The notes below the pieces were generated by a model that was not told where the DNA came from, searched no databases, and worked only from the letters and a program-made list of their open reading frames with translations. From Acidobacteriota bacterium (GTDB lineage: Bacteria > Acidobacteriota > Terriglobia > Versatilivoradales > Versatilivoraceae), in the NCBI GenBank assembly GCA_028875575.1, contig JAPPDF010000055.1, positions 1 through 64,000 of the forward strand: a DNA stretch of 64,000 nucleotides, given 5' to 3'. Shown here piece by piece: positions 63,151 to 64,000 of this stretch (position 1 is the first letter of the stretch; each line of letters begins with the position of its first letter). Both the position numbers and the translations under genes were made by a program.

Positions 63151-64000
63151 ATGCCCGGCTCCAGCCGCAGAGCGCTTCTCAGGAAGGTGGGCCTGATTGC
63201 CGGAGCGGCAGCGTTGAATACTCCGGCCGGCGGCCTGGCCCGGGCGCGTTCCCCCAACCGCCTAGACATGGACCGCCTTCGCGAGCGCATCCAGGGCGTC
63301 CATTGCTTCATGGTGACTCCCTTTCATCCCGACGGCAGCCTCAACGCCGAGGGGCTTCGCCGCAATATCGCCCACCACGCCGATGCCGGGATCCAGGACA
63401 CGACCATCGTGGTCGGGGGCGGCATGGGGGAGATCTTCTCCCTGGACCTGAAGGAGCACCGGGCCATGGCGGAGGCTGCGGCCAGGGGCGCCGGGGGCAA
63501 GCTGCCGGTGGTGGTGGGGGCTTGCGGCGGCTACCGCATGGCCAGGATCATGGCCCGCAACGCCCAGGAAGCCGGAGCCGACGCCATCCTGCTGTTCGCA
63601 CCTCCCTACTGGAACTGGATTCCCGGATACGACCAGGGCACCATTCGGTATTTCACCGAGGTGGCGCAATCGATCGACATCGGGGTGGTGCTGGCCACGG
63701 TTTCGGGGCACAATTTCCCCACTGGCAAGGAGAAGTATTGGCCCAGGGTCCTGAAACGCCTGTCCGAGCTTCCCAATGTCCTCGGGTTCGAGGATTCCAG
63801 CAGCGACATCGCCATGGGACAGGAACTGGGAGCCCTGGTCTCCGACCGGCTGGTCTGGATCGCCCGCGGTGAAGGGCACGCCGTCAAGGCCTTGCCGGCC
63901 GGAGCCCGAGGCAACACCTCGGCCGTGGCCACCTTCGTCCCTCAGGCCTGCAGAGAGTTTTGCAAGCAGGGGAAACTGGGAGAGGTCGAGCGCATGCAGG
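63151..64000 (+). CDS. Exported DapA-family protein lacking the Schiff-base lysine (partial, runs off the right edge)
   Basis: 283 residues before the edge. A basic S-R-R-A-L-L-R-K start and hydrophobic G-L-I-A-G-A-A-A-L suggest a Tat/Sec signal. The barrel follows the DHDPS/NAL family: H-C-F-M-V-T-P-F, E-A-G-A-D-A-I-L-L-F-A-P-P-Y, L-P-N-V-L-G-F. Three active-site motifs are altered: G-T-T-G-E is G-G-M-G-E (90-94), the Y-N-x-P loop is L-A-T-V-S-G-H (181-187), and the catalytic Lys of G-x-K-D is Glu214. So it is unlikely to make Schiff bases. No stop in the window. Confidence 0.85.
   Translation, partial: MPGSSRRALLRKVGLIAGAAALNTPAGGLARARSPNRLDMDRLRERIQGVHCFMVTPFHPDGSLNAEGLRRNIAHHADAGIQDTTIVVGGGMGEIFSLDLKEHRAMAEAAARGAGGKLPVVVGACGGYRMARIMARNAQEAGADAILLFAPPYWNWIPGYDQGTIRYFTEVAQSIDIGVVLATVSGHNFPTGKEKYWPRVLKRLSELPNVLGFEDSSSDIAMGQELGALVSDRLVWIARGEGHAVKALPAGARGNTSAVATFVPQACREFCKQGKLGEVERMQ

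Overview
This 64 kb window is dense, GC-rich bacterial chromosome with about 63 recognisable protein genes. I found no rRNA, tRNA, CRISPR array, transposase or phage gene. The gene content fits a Gram-negative heterotroph. Several proteins point, as inference, to Acidobacteriota or a close relative: a small secreted protein of the type seen in acidobacterial genomes (44117-44437), a secreted regulatory-domain plus TPR protein (54413-55474), a BsuPI-domain exported protein, many Tat/Sec-exported hydrolases, and futalosine-route menaquinone synthesis (MqnD). No phylogenetic marker was actually compared.

Layout. 1-4.9 kb (minus): sucC-sucD-ndk-DUF2905-xseA-xseB behind a sigma70-type promoter. 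5.5-10.9 kb (minus): a DUF6941 protein, the peptidoglycan-recycling pair mpl and ldcA, a CbiX-like chelatase, an acyl-CoA dehydrogenase and an alpha/beta hydrolase. 11-17.7 kb (plus): mqnD, then rplU-rpmA-obgE-nadD-rsfS-rlmH, a DksA/TraR protein, a ComF-type transferase and a BsuPI-domain secreted protein; rplU has a near-perfect promoter and a strong hairpin-T-run lies between rpmA and obgE. 18.2-21.6 kb (minus): frdABCD fumarate reductase. 22.4-26.3 kb (minus): a deoxyribosyltransferase, a membrane-anchored hydrolase and a prolyl oligopeptidase. 26.6-29.8 kb (plus): an ABC exporter pair and a GT2 glycosyltransferase; rlmN converges on it with a 49 bp overlap. 31-34.5 kb: an AAA ATPase, an M16 protease and a WalJ-type hydrolase. 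34.5-43.9 kb: the purine cluster purB-purS-purQ-purL-purF-purM-purN followed by tyrS. 44-51 kb: small secreted and membrane proteins, a ThDP enzyme, a Ca2+/Na+ exchanger and a MATE exporter. 51-64 kb: an accessory stretch of exported and sugar-related proteins: SMP-30-like, a dead-metallo-beta-lactamase/ThuA fusion, a TPR protein, an LLM oxidoreductase, a sialidase-like protein with a GHL10-type lipoprotein, an M20 amidohydrolase, a repeat coiled-coil protein, and a DapA-family protein lacking the Schiff-base lysine.

The most unusual feature is intergenic. At least five families of short-period repeats (7, 9 or 10 bp units) fill many of the gaps between genes, often as inverted pairs of arms 100-400 bp apart, and one palindromic element (family D) is nested inside arms of two different families. 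One repeat (family E) overlaps the nadD stop and the rsfS start.
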